Of a stretch of 64,000 bases of DNA, positions 1-9,100 are shown piece by piece. Each line of letters starts with the position of its first letter. Within the stretch, counting starts at the first letter, position 1. Below the pieces are notes generated by a model. The model saw only the letters and a program-made list of their open reading frames with translations, did not search any database and was not told where the DNA came from. The stretch is taken from assembly GCA_009783265.1 (NCBI GenBank), contig WRHM01000002.1, positions 220,564-284,563 of the forward strand, read 5' to 3'. The translations under genes and the position numbers were made by a program. Source of the stretch: Oscillospiraceae bacterium (GTDB lineage Bacteria; Bacillota; Clostridia; Oscillospirales; WRJC01).

Positions 1-269
1 AAAGCACCTATATGGTCTTCGTGGCCGTGTGTCAATACAATGCCTTTTATTTTTTCGAGATTTTTTTCGAGATAAGACGTATCCGGTATTACTAAATCAA
101 TTCCGAGCATATCGTCGTCGGGAAAAGCGAGCCCGCAGTCGGCGACGATAATATCGTCTTCATATTCAAATACTGTTATATTTTTTCCTACTTCCTGAAG
201 CCCCCCCAACGGTATAATTTTTAATTTTGCGTTTGAATTTAAATTTAAATTTGATGTTTTTTTAGCCAT
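1..269 (-). CDS. rnj: Ribonuclease J, N-terminal part (runs off the left edge)
   Basis: RNase J is the metallo-beta-lactamase/beta-CASP nuclease that performs 5'-3' exonucleolytic and endonucleolytic mRNA decay and RNA maturation in Bacillota. Only the first 89 codons are inside the window. They show the family opening GGLQEVGKN (about residues 22-30), an ADCGLAFP strand, and the zinc-binding HGHEDH motif at residues 81-86. The ATG at 269-267 follows AAAGGAG at a normal distance. An Asn/Leu-rich stretch (residues 6-13) precedes the first core strand, so the N-terminus is slightly extended. A consensus promoter at 497-525 implies an untranslated leader of about 220 nt. Family assignment is strong; which paralogue (J1 or J2) cannot be told from this fragment. 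Confidence 0.9.
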   Translation of the reverse strand, partial: MAKKTSNLNLNSNAKLKIIPLGGLQEVGKNITVFEYEDDIIVADCGLAFPDDDMLGIDLVIPDTSYLEKNLEKIKGIVLTHGHEDHIGA

Positions 270-496
270 ATTTTTATTTTGTTTTTCTCCTTTTAGATAT
301 AATTTAATTTAAAATTTTGTCTGTTTTTGTTTTTTAATTTTCGTTTTATGTAATTTTTTTACGCATAACTTGAAAACGTAAAAAATCAACTTCCCAATAA
401 TTGCATACAAAGACGCACAATACGCAATTCAAAAGAAGCGTTATTTTACGCAAGATATATAATAATTTTTTTACCGAACATAAACAACTGTTTTTT

Positions 497-525
497 ATTA
501 TACACTTTAAATTTATATTTGTCAA
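497..525 (-). promoter_or_regulatory. Sigma-A promoter of rnj
   Basis: On the minus strand TTGACA (525-520) and TATAAT (502-497) are separated by exactly 17 bases, a perfect consensus. Transcription would start near 490, leaving about 220 nt of AT-rich leader before the rnj start codon at 269. The gap 270-544 holds only this promoter and leader; no ORF with a ribosome site was seen in it. Confidence 0.8.
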
Positions 526-544
526 CCTCTGATAAAAATAATCA

Positions 545-2923
545 CTATTGTTTTAAATTATATAATATAGATTTTATCCTGTTGTCTGCCGCGTTAAGCA
601 TTTCATCGGCGGCTTCCGTGCTCAACGCTTCCGCAATTAATTTAAACCCGTTGCTTTTTTTGGGGACTATATTAACATAACCGTTTAAAAAATTTAATTT
701 CATTCCCTCTTTGGACCTGTAATCTTTTTTATTTTCTTTATTATATAAATTTTCTAATTGTTCTAACTGTTCGTTTAAATTACGCATAACGCTTGTTTTT
801 TTATCGTTATCGACTTCTATATCTATATTTTTTGATATAAATTTCGGAAGAGCGTTTATATGCTCTTTTAAAGTTTTATTTGAATTATACAAAACAGAAC
901 ATAATTTTACTGCGGCAAAACAAGCGTCTTTCATATAAAATTGCGATATTATTTTAGATTTAGTTTTTAAATCAAAATCATTTTCGTCAAAGGGGCAGGA
1001 TATATAACGTAAAACGTCCGCGCCTTCTTTTTCCGCTATAATTTGCAAAGTGTCAGGGGCAAGATACGGCATTACTATTTCTGTTTCGCCGTTTTTTACC
1101 GCTTCTTGTATTAATATTGCTTCAATATGCCAAAAATCAACCGGTTCTGTATTATTTATATTATTATAATATGCCCGAAGTGAAAAACCGTCGTCACCAA
1201 TTTCAAAAATTACAGCATTTTCCGGTATATTATTATTTATATTTTCGTTTATATTTAAATCATAAACTTCGGCTGAAAGCTCTGTCAATGCTTTTTTTAA
1301 AATATAAGCCGCCGCACCTGTTTTATTTACATTATCTAATTTTATTGCGGCTTTAAATCCTTTGAGATTGCCCGCGTTTTTTATAATTTCGTTGAAATAT
1401 AAAAATTTCAAGCTTCTGAAAATTTCTGTTTCATTCAATTCTTCGGCAATCGGGGGCTTAAAATCTTCGCGAAACAACGCAGATTCAAATTTTCTCTCAA
1501 ACGGTCTTGACGGAGACAGAGTATTATAATCAAAAATTTTTATAATATCTTTTCCGTCATTTGTTCTATCTGCGAATAATATTATATCAAGTTTAAAATA
1601 CCCTGCCGCAAAAGCCGCAAGCGAAGCAAAACCATCACCGAAATCATAGCTTTTCGCACCTGACGCAACTATACCGCATAAAAGCGAATCTTTTATAAGC
1701 CTGCTTATATTATTTTTTTCGCTTTGCGAATACATAACCCCTACCCTGCCTGTTTTATTTATCCCGGAAGTAGCTATTCCTGCCGCGTTTCCTATTTTAA
1801 CGCAATATTCCGGAGTTAAAGTATCGTTAAATATTCCGGTTATCCCATCGTCGTTATCGAAAAGATTATATTTTATACTTGAAAAAATAACGTTTGACAT
1901 AATTTTTTCCCCTTCGTTTATTATTTTACCGTTCCATATTTTTACGCCGCCTGATATTATTACGTTTTGTTTTATAATGCAATCCTGACCAATAATACAT
2001 CCTTCGTTTATTATTACGTTATCACCTATTTGCGTGTTACGGCAAATTATAGATTTTATGATTTTTACGTTATTTCCGATTATAACCCCATCGTGTATTA
2101 TGCTTTCAATGATTTCGCAATTTTCGCCGGCTGACAAATACCGACAATATGTCCCGTAATTATTTGTCTCTTTTATTATTTTTATTTTATCATCAGCCGC
2201 TTCGAGATTGCATTGATAATAAGCGTTTAAATCTCCTATGTCGCACCAATAGTTTTCGTCCATATAACCGGTCATTTTAAAATTTTCTTTATTTTTAAGC
2301 AGCAAAGGAAATAAATCTTTTCCGAAATCATAAAATTTTTCATCGGGGATTATATCCAATATTTTATTGCTTATTATATAAATCCCGGTATTTATCGTAT
2401 CTGTAAATACCTGCGACCATGAAGGTTTTTCTATAAATGCTTCTATAGCCCCTGAATCTCCGGTATCTGTAACAACCCCGCCAAATTCAAGCGGATTTTC
2501 AGATTTTGATAAAATTATAGTAACGTCGGATTGCGAATTTTTATAAAATTCAACTGCTTTTGTTATATCTGTATCGCATATCGCGTCGCCGCTTATGACA
2601 ATAAAAAAATCGTCGTGTGATTTTTTTGTTTTATCAAGTAAAAAAGATTTTGTGTTTTTAACGCTTCCCGCAGTTCCCAAAGGCGTTTCTTCTTCGAAAT
2701 AAAAAAGATTTACACTCTCGAAATTATTTTTATATTTATTTTTTATTTGTTCAGGCAAATACATTAAAGTTATAGCCGCGTCAAAAATTTTATGTTTTTT
2801 AAGAAGTCTTATTATATAATTTATTACGCTTTCGCCTAAAACCGGAACAAGAGGTTTAGGCATTTTTAAAGTGATCGGCCGAAGTCTTGTTCCTTCGCCT
2901 CCCGCCATAATAACGGCTTTCAT
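545..2923 (-). CDS. Sugar-phosphate nucleotidyltransferase / hexapeptide / phosphomannomutase-like fusion
   Basis: This is a 792-residue three-part protein. Residues 1-235 are a nucleotidyltransferase of the mannose-1-phosphate guanylyltransferase / glucose-1-phosphate thymidylyltransferase type, with GGEGTRLRP at 8-16, PKPLVP at 22-27 and a SGDA metal motif near 110. Residues about 255-345 form left-handed beta-helix hexapeptide repeats. From about 350 to 750 the sequence resembles alpha-D-phosphohexomutases (DDGITG, a degenerate sugar loop). The phosphoserine loop TASHNP of active mutases is not visible, so this half is probably non-catalytic or regulatory. Such fusions occur in Clostridia and Cyanobacteria and supply NDP-sugars for cell-surface glycans. 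ATG at 2923 follows AGGAG. The exact sugar and nucleotide are not known. Confidence 0.8.
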   Translation of the reverse strand: MKAVIMAGGEGTRLRPITLKMPKPLVPVLGESVINYIIRLLKKHKIFDAAITLMYLPEQIKNKYKNNFESVNLFYFEEETPLGTAGSVKNTKSFLLDKTKKSHDDFFIVISGDAICDTDITKAVEFYKNSQSDVTIILSKSENPLEFGGVVTDTGDSGAIEAFIEKPSWSQVFTDTINTGIYIISNKILDIIPDEKFYDFGKDLFPLLLKNKENFKMTGYMDENYWCDIGDLNAYYQCNLEAADDKIKIIKETNNYGTYCRYLSAGENCEIIESIIHDGVIIGNNVKIIKSIICRNTQIGDNVIINEGCIIGQDCIIKQNVIISGGVKIWNGKIINEGEKIMSNVIFSSIKYNLFDNDDGITGIFNDTLTPEYCVKIGNAAGIATSGINKTGRVGVMYSQSEKNNISRLIKDSLLCGIVASGAKSYDFGDGFASLAAFAAGYFKLDIILFADRTNDGKDIIKIFDYNTLSPSRPFERKFESALFREDFKPPIAEELNETEIFRSLKFLYFNEIIKNAGNLKGFKAAIKLDNVNKTGAAAYILKKALTELSAEVYDLNINENINNNIPENAVIFEIGDDGFSLRAYYNNINNTEPVDFWHIEAILIQEAVKNGETEIVMPYLAPDTLQIIAEKEGADVLRYISCPFDENDFDLKTKSKIISQFYMKDACFAAVKLCSVLYNSNKTLKEHINALPKFISKNIDIEVDNDKKTSVMRNLNEQLEQLENLYNKENKKDYRSKEGMKLNFLNGYVNIVPKKSNGFKLIAEALSTEAADEMLNAADNRIKSILYNLKQ

Positions 2924-3052
2924 TTATAAATTCTCCTGATTTTTAATAAATTTGTTTGTTTTTATTTATAATAGTAATATTTGTAAAATCAGGTTGTTTT
3001 ATACATTTATATTATCATTATTATAAAAAAAATAAAAATTTATTAATTGTAT

Positions 3053-3081
3053 TTGACTTTTTATGATTAATAATATATAAT
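3053..3081 (+). promoter_or_regulatory. Sigma-A promoter for the 3132 lipoprotein gene
   Basis: TTGACT (3053-3058) and TATAAT (3076-3081) have a 17-base spacer. They lie 50 bases before the lipoprotein start codon at 3132. Confidence 0.75.
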
Positions 3082-3131
3082 AAATATGCAAATGATAATT
3101 ATAAAATATAAAATTTTAAAAGGAGTTTTTT

Positions 3132-3809
3132 ATGAAAAAAATATTAATCTTGATTTTTGCACTGCTTATATTATTTTCTTTTTCTGCGTGCAAGAGTAAA
3201 GAAGAAAAGGTCCTCGAAAATCTCGGAAATCTTATTAACGCCGCGTTAAACGGCGATTTAGACTCTGCCGATGCGTTAGACAGCTATGGGGAAAATAATA
3301 TGTCGCCCGCAGATTCATTTAAGTTAAAAGGGCTCGAAAAATCCGCGATAGAACCAAACTGGGCATATGATTTAAAAGATGAATCCAGCGACATAATGGT
3401 TTTTAATAAAAAAGACGGCGAAGTATCCATAGAAGAATATAACACGTGGTTGAAAAAAATATTTGATACAACGGCGAAAACTTCTGACGATGGATATAAT
3501 ATAGAAGGATTCATGTGGGGGAACGGCGAAGTACAAAAAACATGGGATGATTTTAACAACAGCGAATCATTTTTAAAAACCTGGTCATATAAATATAAGG
3601 GGATCATTTACGATGTATATACAGAACACATAAGTAATCCTGATGTTGACGATGAATTTTTTTATGATGAGGACGCCAACGAATGGAAATGGATTTATCA
3701 TAAAATAGGCGTAAGCGTAAATATCAGCGAAGGGTTACAGAAAAGCTGGGCAGAATACGAAAAGGAACTTGAAGATGCGCTTGGAGAACTTGATAAAATA
3801 TTTAATTAA
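3132..3809 (+). CDS. Putative lipoprotein of unknown function
   Basis: A 225-residue secreted lipoprotein. The N-terminus MKKILILIF plus a hydrophobic stretch ends in the lipobox FSAC, with the lipidated cysteine at residue 20. The mature part is acidic and rich in Asp, Glu, Trp and Asn, with no repeat or recognisable catalytic motif. ATG follows AAAAGGAG and a consensus promoter at 3053-3081. It appears monocistronic: a 138-bp inverted-repeat element separates it from the next gene. I do not recognise the family. Confidence 0.75.
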   Translation: MKKILILIFALLILFSFSACKSKEEKVLENLGNLINAALNGDLDSADALDSYGENNMSPADSFKLKGLEKSAIEPNWAYDLKDESSDIMVFNKKDGEVSIEEYNTWLKKIFDTTAKTSDDGYNIEGFMWGNGEVQKTWDDFNNSESFLKTWSYKYKGIIYDVYTEHISNPDVDDEFFYDEDANEWKWIYHKIGVSVNISEGLQKSWAEYEKELEDALGELDKIFN

Positions 3810-3825
3810 ATTAAATTTTTAAATA

Positions 3826-3963
3826 ATAGACTTATCCTAAAACCTCGAAATTTAATTGTAGGGCGTGACGCCCCGGCACGCCGCGAATTTGATTTTACGG
3901 CGGTCTTTGTCGGTGGCGCGTCGGGGTCGCCGCGCCCTACATATAGTTTCAGGACACATCTAT
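3826..3963. repeat. MITE-like inverted repeat containing two GTAGGGCG units
   Basis: The outer ends are imperfect inverted repeats (ATAGACTTATCCTAAAAC on the left; GTTTCAGGACACATCTAT on the right). Nested inside, GTAGGGCGTGACG starts at 3858 and its relative in inverted orientation ends CGCGCCCTAC at 3940. The interior is far richer in GC than the surroundings and has no ORF. The inner units match the dispersed repeat seen at 5866, 12221, 12731, 36531, 53521, 54058 and 59935. It could fold into a long hairpin and act as a transcript end for the upstream gene. Confidence 0.7.
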
Positions 3964-4001
3964 TAATTATAATAAAATTATTGAAATGGGGATTGAAATA
4001 T

Positions 4002-4862
4002 ATGAAAATCAGCGTTAGTTCTTATTCTTATCTGAGTATATTCGGCAAAAACGGGTTTGATATTTATAAACTCGTGAAAACGGTCAAAGAACAGGGCTTT
4101 AACGGCTTTGAAGTCGCGCATATCCCAAACGGCGACGTTGAAATATTTGAATTTTGTGGATTAATCAAAAAATTATGCGGCGACGAAGGGCTGGAAATCC
4201 CGAATTATTGTATAGGCTCAGATTTTCTCAACGGCAGCGACGGAGATATTGAAAAAGAAATCGCAATGGTCAAACAAAACGTGGATTTGGCTGAAGCTCT
4301 CGGAGCAAAATGCATACGCCACGATGCCACTTACGGCGTAAAAAAAGAAATTCCCCCGCCGAGAGGATTTGACGATGTGGTTGACAGGTTAGCTTACGGT
4401 TACAGAGAAGTCACGGTTTATGCTGAAAAGAAAAATATCGCGACTTCTATCGAAAATCACGGATATTTCGTTCAGGACAGCGTAAGAGTAGAAAAGCTGA
4501 TAAATAAAGTCGGGCATAAAAATTTCGGGGCGTTAATAGACATCGGCAATTTTATGTGCGCCGATGAAAACCCGGTATATGCTATCGGAGTTCTCGCGCC
4601 TTATATAAAACATGTACATGCGAAAGATTTTCATGTCAAGAGCGGCATGCTGCCAAATCCGGGCGAAGGATTTTTTAAGTCAAGAGGCGGAAATTATCTT
4701 AGAGGCGCAATAGTCGGTCACGGGAACGTTCCAGTAGATCAATGCATAAATATAATAAAATCAAGTGGTTACGACGGATATATAAGTATTGAATTTGAAG
4801 GGCTGGAAGACCCAATAAAAGGGACAAGCATTGGATTGCAATATTTGAAAAAGTTTATATAA
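4002..4862 (+). CDS. Sugar phosphate isomerase/epimerase (xylose-isomerase-like TIM barrel)
   Basis: A 286-residue member of the AP-endonuclease-2 / xylose-isomerase-like superfamily. These proteins isomerise or epimerise sugars, keto-acids or inositol derivatives with a divalent metal. Metal-site candidates are the glutamate in SIENHG, the aspartate in LIDIGNF, the histidines in HVHAKDFH and the C-terminal glutamate in SIEFEG. I chose the ATG at 4002, since TGGGGATTG lies just upstream; the in-frame TTG at 3981 lies within that SD region. It stands alone between a repeat element and a bidirectional terminator. The substrate is not predictable from sequence. Confidence 0.8.
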   Translation: MKISVSSYSYLSIFGKNGFDIYKLVKTVKEQGFNGFEVAHIPNGDVEIFEFCGLIKKLCGDEGLEIPNYCIGSDFLNGSDGDIEKEIAMVKQNVDLAEALGAKCIRHDATYGVKKEIPPPRGFDDVVDRLAYGYREVTVYAEKKNIATSIENHGYFVQDSVRVEKLINKVGHKNFGALIDIGNFMCADENPVYAIGVLAPYIKHVHAKDFHVKSGMLPNPGEGFFKSRGGNYLRGAIVGHGNVPVDQCINIIKSSGYDGYISIEFEGLEDPIKGTSIGLQYLKKFI

Positions 4863-4867
4863 AAAAC

Positions 4868-4930
4868 AAAAAATAATATTACAGGGGTGAAACGTTTATT
4901 AAACATTCCACCCCTGTAATATTATTTTTT
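4868..4930. terminator. Bidirectional intrinsic terminator
   Basis: A perfect 22-bp inverted repeat (4868-4889 and 4909-4930, loop 19 nt) begins with six A and ends with six T. It can therefore terminate on both strands. It sits between convergent genes ending at 4862 and 4933. Confidence 0.9.
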
Positions 4931-4932
4931 AT

Positions 4933-5850
4933 CTATATTTCTATTTCAACTGTATATTTTTTTATTATTTCACAGGGGTGATAAGACATTTTAGAAATTC
5001 TGAGATTTTCGTCTCCCGCATCATCTTCCCTGTTTATATATAATATATTATTTTTATCTGCATTTTGTTTTGCGAATTCGTTTACTAAAATTTGATATGC
5101 TCCCCTGTATTCTGAATCTGCTTTTTCTATATGCACAAATAAAGTATCGTTGATAATTTCACCTATCGCGAAGCCTATTACAGAATTTTCGATATATAAC
5201 GCGATTCCGGTTTGACTGTAATTTTTAAAATTTGCGATATTTTCAAGTATTTCAAAAACTTTTTTAGTTTCTTCAATAAGCGCAGGCGTATTTTTATCGT
5301 GCGTATTTTTATATTTTTCAAAAAAAACAAGTGTATCGCCAATAGTTTCGGAGTTTATTTGTTTTATGTTATAATTAAAAAAAGTCCGTTTGAAATAATT
5401 TATATGGTTTCTTTGCCCGCTGTATTTCCGGCCTGCAAGATTCGCCAAATCTATTGCTTTATATAAATAATCCGACCAGCCGATTTCTTCGGATTTTTTT
5501 GTATTTTTATATATTTTTTCTATTATTTTTATATCTTCTTCGGTCGCAAGGCATAAAATCATAGGGATTTTATTTTTTTTGCAATATAATTCTATTTGTC
5601 TGAATGATTCTGTTATATCATCAATATTTTTGCCAAGCGGCATTGCAAAAACAATAATATTTTTGTCATCTATATTAAATTTGCCCTTGAAAATAAAATT
5701 TTGTTTATATACTGCGTATTCCATGCAAAAAAAATCGCGCCATATAAAAGTCCCCCCGACAGTATTGTCGCAAGCCCTGTTTTGTGAAAGAGAAAAATAG
5801 GGTTTTATTATTTTTATATCGCTTAATTCAAGCTTTTTAAACATCAACAT
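4933..5850 (-). CDS. DUF2156-type GNAT-fold protein
   Basis: A 305-residue soluble protein of the DUF2156 family, which has the double GNAT fold shared with the catalytic domain of phosphatidylglycerol lysyltransferase (MprF). The N-terminal half (CDNTVGGTFIWRDFF, about residues 26-40) and the C-terminal acetyltransferase-like half (GFAIGEIINDTLFVHIEKAD, then INREDD) are both typical. There are no membrane helices, so it is not an MprF. It is the last gene of a minus-strand run from 8921 to 4933 and ends at the perfect terminator 4868-4930. The substrate is unknown; aminoacyl or acyl transfer is an inference from the fold. Confidence 0.75.
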   Translation of the reverse strand: MLMFKKLELSDIKIIKPYFSLSQNRACDNTVGGTFIWRDFFCMEYAVYKQNFIFKGKFNIDDKNIIVFAMPLGKNIDDITESFRQIELYCKKNKIPMILCLATEEDIKIIEKIYKNTKKSEEIGWSDYLYKAIDLANLAGRKYSGQRNHINYFKRTFFNYNIKQINSETIGDTLVFFEKYKNTHDKNTPALIEETKKVFEILENIANFKNYSQTGIALYIENSVIGFAIGEIINDTLFVHIEKADSEYRGAYQILVNEFAKQNADKNNILYINREDDAGDENLRISKMSYHPCEIIKKYTVEIEI

Positions 5851-5865
5851 TTATTTTTCCTTTTT

Positions 5866-5893
5866 ACGGCGCGCCAAAATATATCGCGTCCTA
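5866..5893 (-). repeat. Degenerate GTAGG-type dispersed repeat
   Basis: Read on the minus strand it begins GTAGGACGCG and ends GGCGCGCCG. This is a decayed copy of the family at 3826-3963. It fills most of the 48-base gap between two minus-strand genes. Confidence 0.55.
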
Positions 5894-5898
5894 CAATT

Positions 5899-6453
<555 letters not shown>

Positions 6454-6467
6454 TTATTTTTTAATTT

Positions 6468-6872
6468 CTAAATTAACAGCGAAGTAATATTCATCGGCTT
6501 ACTTTCGCTTGTTTTAAATCCGCAGCTTTCATAAAATCCGACTGCATGTTTATACGCAGTTAAACAAATTCTCAAATAATCTTTATATTTTTCTTTGACA
6601 AAACATATTAATTTCTTCCCTATGCCCTGCCCTTGATATTCGGGATTAACCAGCATATAGTGTATATATGCAGTCATAACGCCGTCGTCCAGTACGTTTA
6701 TAAGCCCGACAAGTTTGTTATTTTCCCAAGCCGTAAATACAGAATCCGAATTTTTCATCGCGATTACTAATTTATCCGGAAAATGCCCCGACGACCATTC
6801 GACTGATAAAAATAAATCCTGTAATTCCTGCGCGTTAAAATCTTTTGTATCTTTGTAAATTATATCACTCAT
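6468..6872 (-). CDS. GNAT family N-acetyltransferase
   Basis: A 134-residue GCN5-related acetyltransferase. The acetyl-CoA pyrophosphate loop is YQGQGIGKKL (about residues 79-88), followed by a helix and YKHAVGFYESCGF, the usual strand-6/helix-4 end of the fold. Its ATG (6872) overlaps the end of the PfkB gene by 8 bases (ATGAGTGA junction), so translation is probably coupled. The acceptor substrate is unknown. Confidence 0.85.
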   Translation of the reverse strand: MSDIIYKDTKDFNAQELQDLFLSVEWSSGHFPDKLVIAMKNSDSVFTAWENNKLVGLINVLDDGVMTAYIHYMLVNPEYQGQGIGKKLICFVKEKYKDYLRICLTAYKHAVGFYESCGFKTSESKPMNITSLLI

Positions 6873-7818
6873 TCAAATGCCTCTCGTTTTCACGCATAAA
6901 TTTTTGAATCTGTTCAAACGGCACAATTCCGGCGGTCGCGCCAGTTTTCATGACGCAGTGGCTTCCTACGGCGTTGCCTATCTTGCAACATTTTTCAAGA
7001 GAATAATTTCTCGACAATCCATATAAAAATCCCGCGCAGAAGCTGTCCCCCGCTCCCGTCGTATCTTCGGGTTTGACATTTTTATAAGTCATAAAATATT
7101 TGCCTTCGCCTGTTTTAGATTCTCTTAAATAGCAACCGCTTTTGCCGAGTTTTATCACTACATGTTTTACTCCCATGTCAAAAAATACATCGGCGACTTT
7201 TTTATGCTCTGTTTCGCCCGATAATTTTTCGGCTTCTTCCACACTCGGCATAAAAAAATCTATATATTGCATACACGGCTCAAGTTTTTTTATCCATTGA
7301 TCAGAAGCGTCCCACGCTGTGTCAAGCATTGTGATTTTTCCCATCTCTTTGGATTTTTTCAAAACATTCGCGCACGGCTGTCCGTCAAATCCCGGCATGA
7401 TCAGCATACCCGCCGGAAATACTATTTTGCTTTTTTCGATTATATCCCAGTCTATATCTTCTTCTGTAAAATAAGCGTTCGCTCCGGGATTATGCAAAAA
7501 AGTCCGCTCAGAATCCGAAGCGATAAGCGCGACTGACGCAGACGTCGGATATTCCGAAATTTTTAACCCGGTTATATCGACTTTATTTTTAACAAGAACG
7601 TTTTTTAGAAATTCACCGAAAGAATCGTTTCCTATTTTCGCTATAATTGCGCTTTTCGCGCCGAGTATTGCCAAATCCACCGAACTTGACATTGCGCAGC
7701 CGCCGTTATAAAGCGATATGCTTTCCTGATAAACAAGAGTGCCTTTCGGTGGAAGTTTATCAACTGTCCTGACAATAACGTCCGCTACTATATTTCCAAT
7801 ACATACAACGTCAAACAT
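6865..7818 (-). CDS. PfkB/ribokinase family sugar kinase
   Basis: A 317-residue carbohydrate kinase. It has the N-terminal GNIVADVIV strand, the NGGCAMSSSVDLAILG glycine-rich lid region (near residues 37-52), and the C-terminal signature DTTGAGDSFCAG with catalytic D258. ATG follows AAGGAGACGG. It overlaps the GNAT gene and lies in the same run as the D-lyxose/mannose isomerase, so fructose or xylulose are possible substrates. Specificity within PfkB cannot be read from motifs alone. Confidence 0.9.
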   Translation of the reverse strand: MFDVVCIGNIVADVIVRTVDKLPPKGTLVYQESISLYNGGCAMSSSVDLAILGAKSAIIAKIGNDSFGEFLKNVLVKNKVDITGLKISEYPTSASVALIASDSERTFLHNPGANAYFTEEDIDWDIIEKSKIVFPAGMLIMPGFDGQPCANVLKKSKEMGKITMLDTAWDASDQWIKKLEPCMQYIDFFMPSVEEAEKLSGETEHKKVADVFFDMGVKHVVIKLGKSGCYLRESKTGEGKYFMTYKNVKPEDTTGAGDSFCAGFLYGLSRNYSLEKCCKIGNAVGSHCVMKTGATAGIVPFEQIQKFMRENERHLNE

Positions 7819-7870
7819 TTTTGCCGTCTCCTTTTCGTTTTAATTTTTGATATTAAATTAAATAAATATA

Positions 7871-8212
7871 TTAAAATATTTTTTTTGGTATGCTCCACGG
7901 CGAGAAATAGCCTAAATATATTTTATTTATTATAGCCGTCCAAACTAACCAGACAAAATATGAACCAGTCCATATTTTTGAAGAAATATCACTATCAATA
8001 AAAAATACCGCTGATATTATAATTAAAATCCCGAATATTGCCACAGGTATAGCCTGCGCTTTTTGATATTTTATCCGCTCGTTTTCGCCAAGATATTCAG
8101 TTATTCGTTTCCAAATAAACAATACAGATTTAGGATGAAAAAAATAATTCAAAACAGCAATAATAATCATCAATACCCCGATGGCAATTACAAATATCTG
8201 CAAATAAATCAT
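7871..8212 (-). CDS. Small membrane protein, unknown function
   Basis: A 113-residue protein with about three hydrophobic helices (roughly residues 3-25, 50-72 and 80-98). A basic, amphipathic stretch (KRITEYLGENERIKYQKAQ) lies between the first two. ATG follows GGAGATTTTATATT. It resembles small DUF3784-like membrane proteins of Clostridia in size and layout only. It lies between the PfkB and phosphopantetheinyl transferase genes on the same strand. Confidence 0.65.
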   Translation of the reverse strand: MIYLQIFVIAIGVLMIIIAVLNYFFHPKSVLFIWKRITEYLGENERIKYQKAQAIPVAIFGILIIISAVFFIDSDISSKIWTGSYFVWLVWTAIINKIYLGYFSPWSIPKKIF

Positions 8213-8234
8213 AATATAAAATCTCCGAATAATT

Positions 8235-8921
8235 CTAATTAAAAAATTTTATCCTGCATATATTTTTATTTTCTTTATTATAGCATAAATATATATAAAA
8301 TTTATTTTGTTTTGCCAAATAGATTCTTTTAAAATATACATCGCCGTAATAATTTTTCTGCCTTTTTTCGTTTGTGACAGAAAAAGTATTCATTCCTTCA
8401 GACAATCCTTTTCCGGTATATTTTATATATGCTTCTTTTTTTGTCCATATCCTGAAAAAATCATTTATATATTCCTGTTCTTTTAATTTATATTCAATAT
8501 CATCGTTTTCTTCGTCTGAATCCGGCGATAAAACAGAATCCAGAAAAATATTTTCCTGTCCGGAATAAAATCTTTTCGCGATATTTTTGCATTTTTCTAT
8601 ATCTTCTATATTTCTTTTTTGGCAATCCAGCCCAATATTAAAACAGGCGACCGCGCAAATTATCATATTATCACTGTGCGAAAGCGAAAAAAATATAGAA
8701 ATATCTATTTTTATTTTTTCCGTATCTGTAATTTTATATATTTCCCGTACATAAGGCTTCCCGTATTCGTTCTTTGAAAATATAATATCTATATCATGTT
8801 CTTTTTCGCTTAAAAAATCACAAATACATTTTTTAGCGAACACAAGCGAAAGTTTTTTTTCGTTAAATATATTTTTTCTCCATTTGGCATATTTGAAATT
8901 TTCACATATATAAAGTTTCAT
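8235..8921 (-). CDS. 4'-phosphopantetheinyl transferase, Sfp type
   Basis: A 228-residue Sfp-superfamily enzyme that moves 4'-phosphopantetheine from CoA to a carrier-protein serine. Visible motifs are NEYGKPY (51-57), SLSHS (79-83), GLDCQ (97-101) and WTKKEAYIK (159-167) with the metal-binding E163. In Sfp the third motif is GIDIE with two acidic ligands; here the second is Gln, as an imperfect form of the site. ATG follows CGGAGG. No NRPS/PKS or carrier-protein gene is in the window, so its client is unknown. Confidence 0.85.
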   Translation of the reverse strand: MKLYICENFKYAKWRKNIFNEKKLSLVFAKKCICDFLSEKEHDIDIIFSKNEYGKPYVREIYKITDTEKIKIDISIFFSLSHSDNMIICAVACFNIGLDCQKRNIEDIEKCKNIAKRFYSGQENIFLDSVLSPDSDEENDDIEYKLKEQEYINDFFRIWTKKEAYIKYTGKGLSEGMNTFSVTNEKRQKNYYGDVYFKRIYLAKQNKFYIYLCYNKENKNICRIKFFN

Positions 8922-8950
8922 ATAAATCCTCCGTTGATTTAATATAATAA

Positions 8951-8980
8951 ATTATAACACAATTCCAATTAAAATTTCAA
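8951..8980 (-). promoter_or_regulatory. Probable promoter of the 8921-4933 minus-strand run
   Basis: On the minus strand TTGAAA (8980-8975) and TATAAT (8956-8951) have an 18-base spacer. They lie 30 bases before the ATG at 8921. Confidence 0.55.
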
Positions 8981-9000
8981 GAGATTTTTCATAAAAAAAC

Positions 9001-9028
9001 TTGACTTTATTTTATAATGCGTTATAAT
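9001..9028 (+). promoter_or_regulatory. Sigma-A promoter for the 9101 oxidoreductase
   Basis: TTGACT (9001-9006) and TATAAT (9023-9028) are separated by 16 bases. The gene starts at 9101. Confidence 0.7.
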
Positions 9029-9100
9029 TAATATTAGTATAAAATTTATTTTATAATTTTATAAAATTTATAATTATTATTTTTAACGGAGGAAAAAAGA

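Noticed and set aside
3826-3963. Insertion sequence
   Set aside because: Only 138 bp, no ORF or transposase; kept as a MITE-like repeat.
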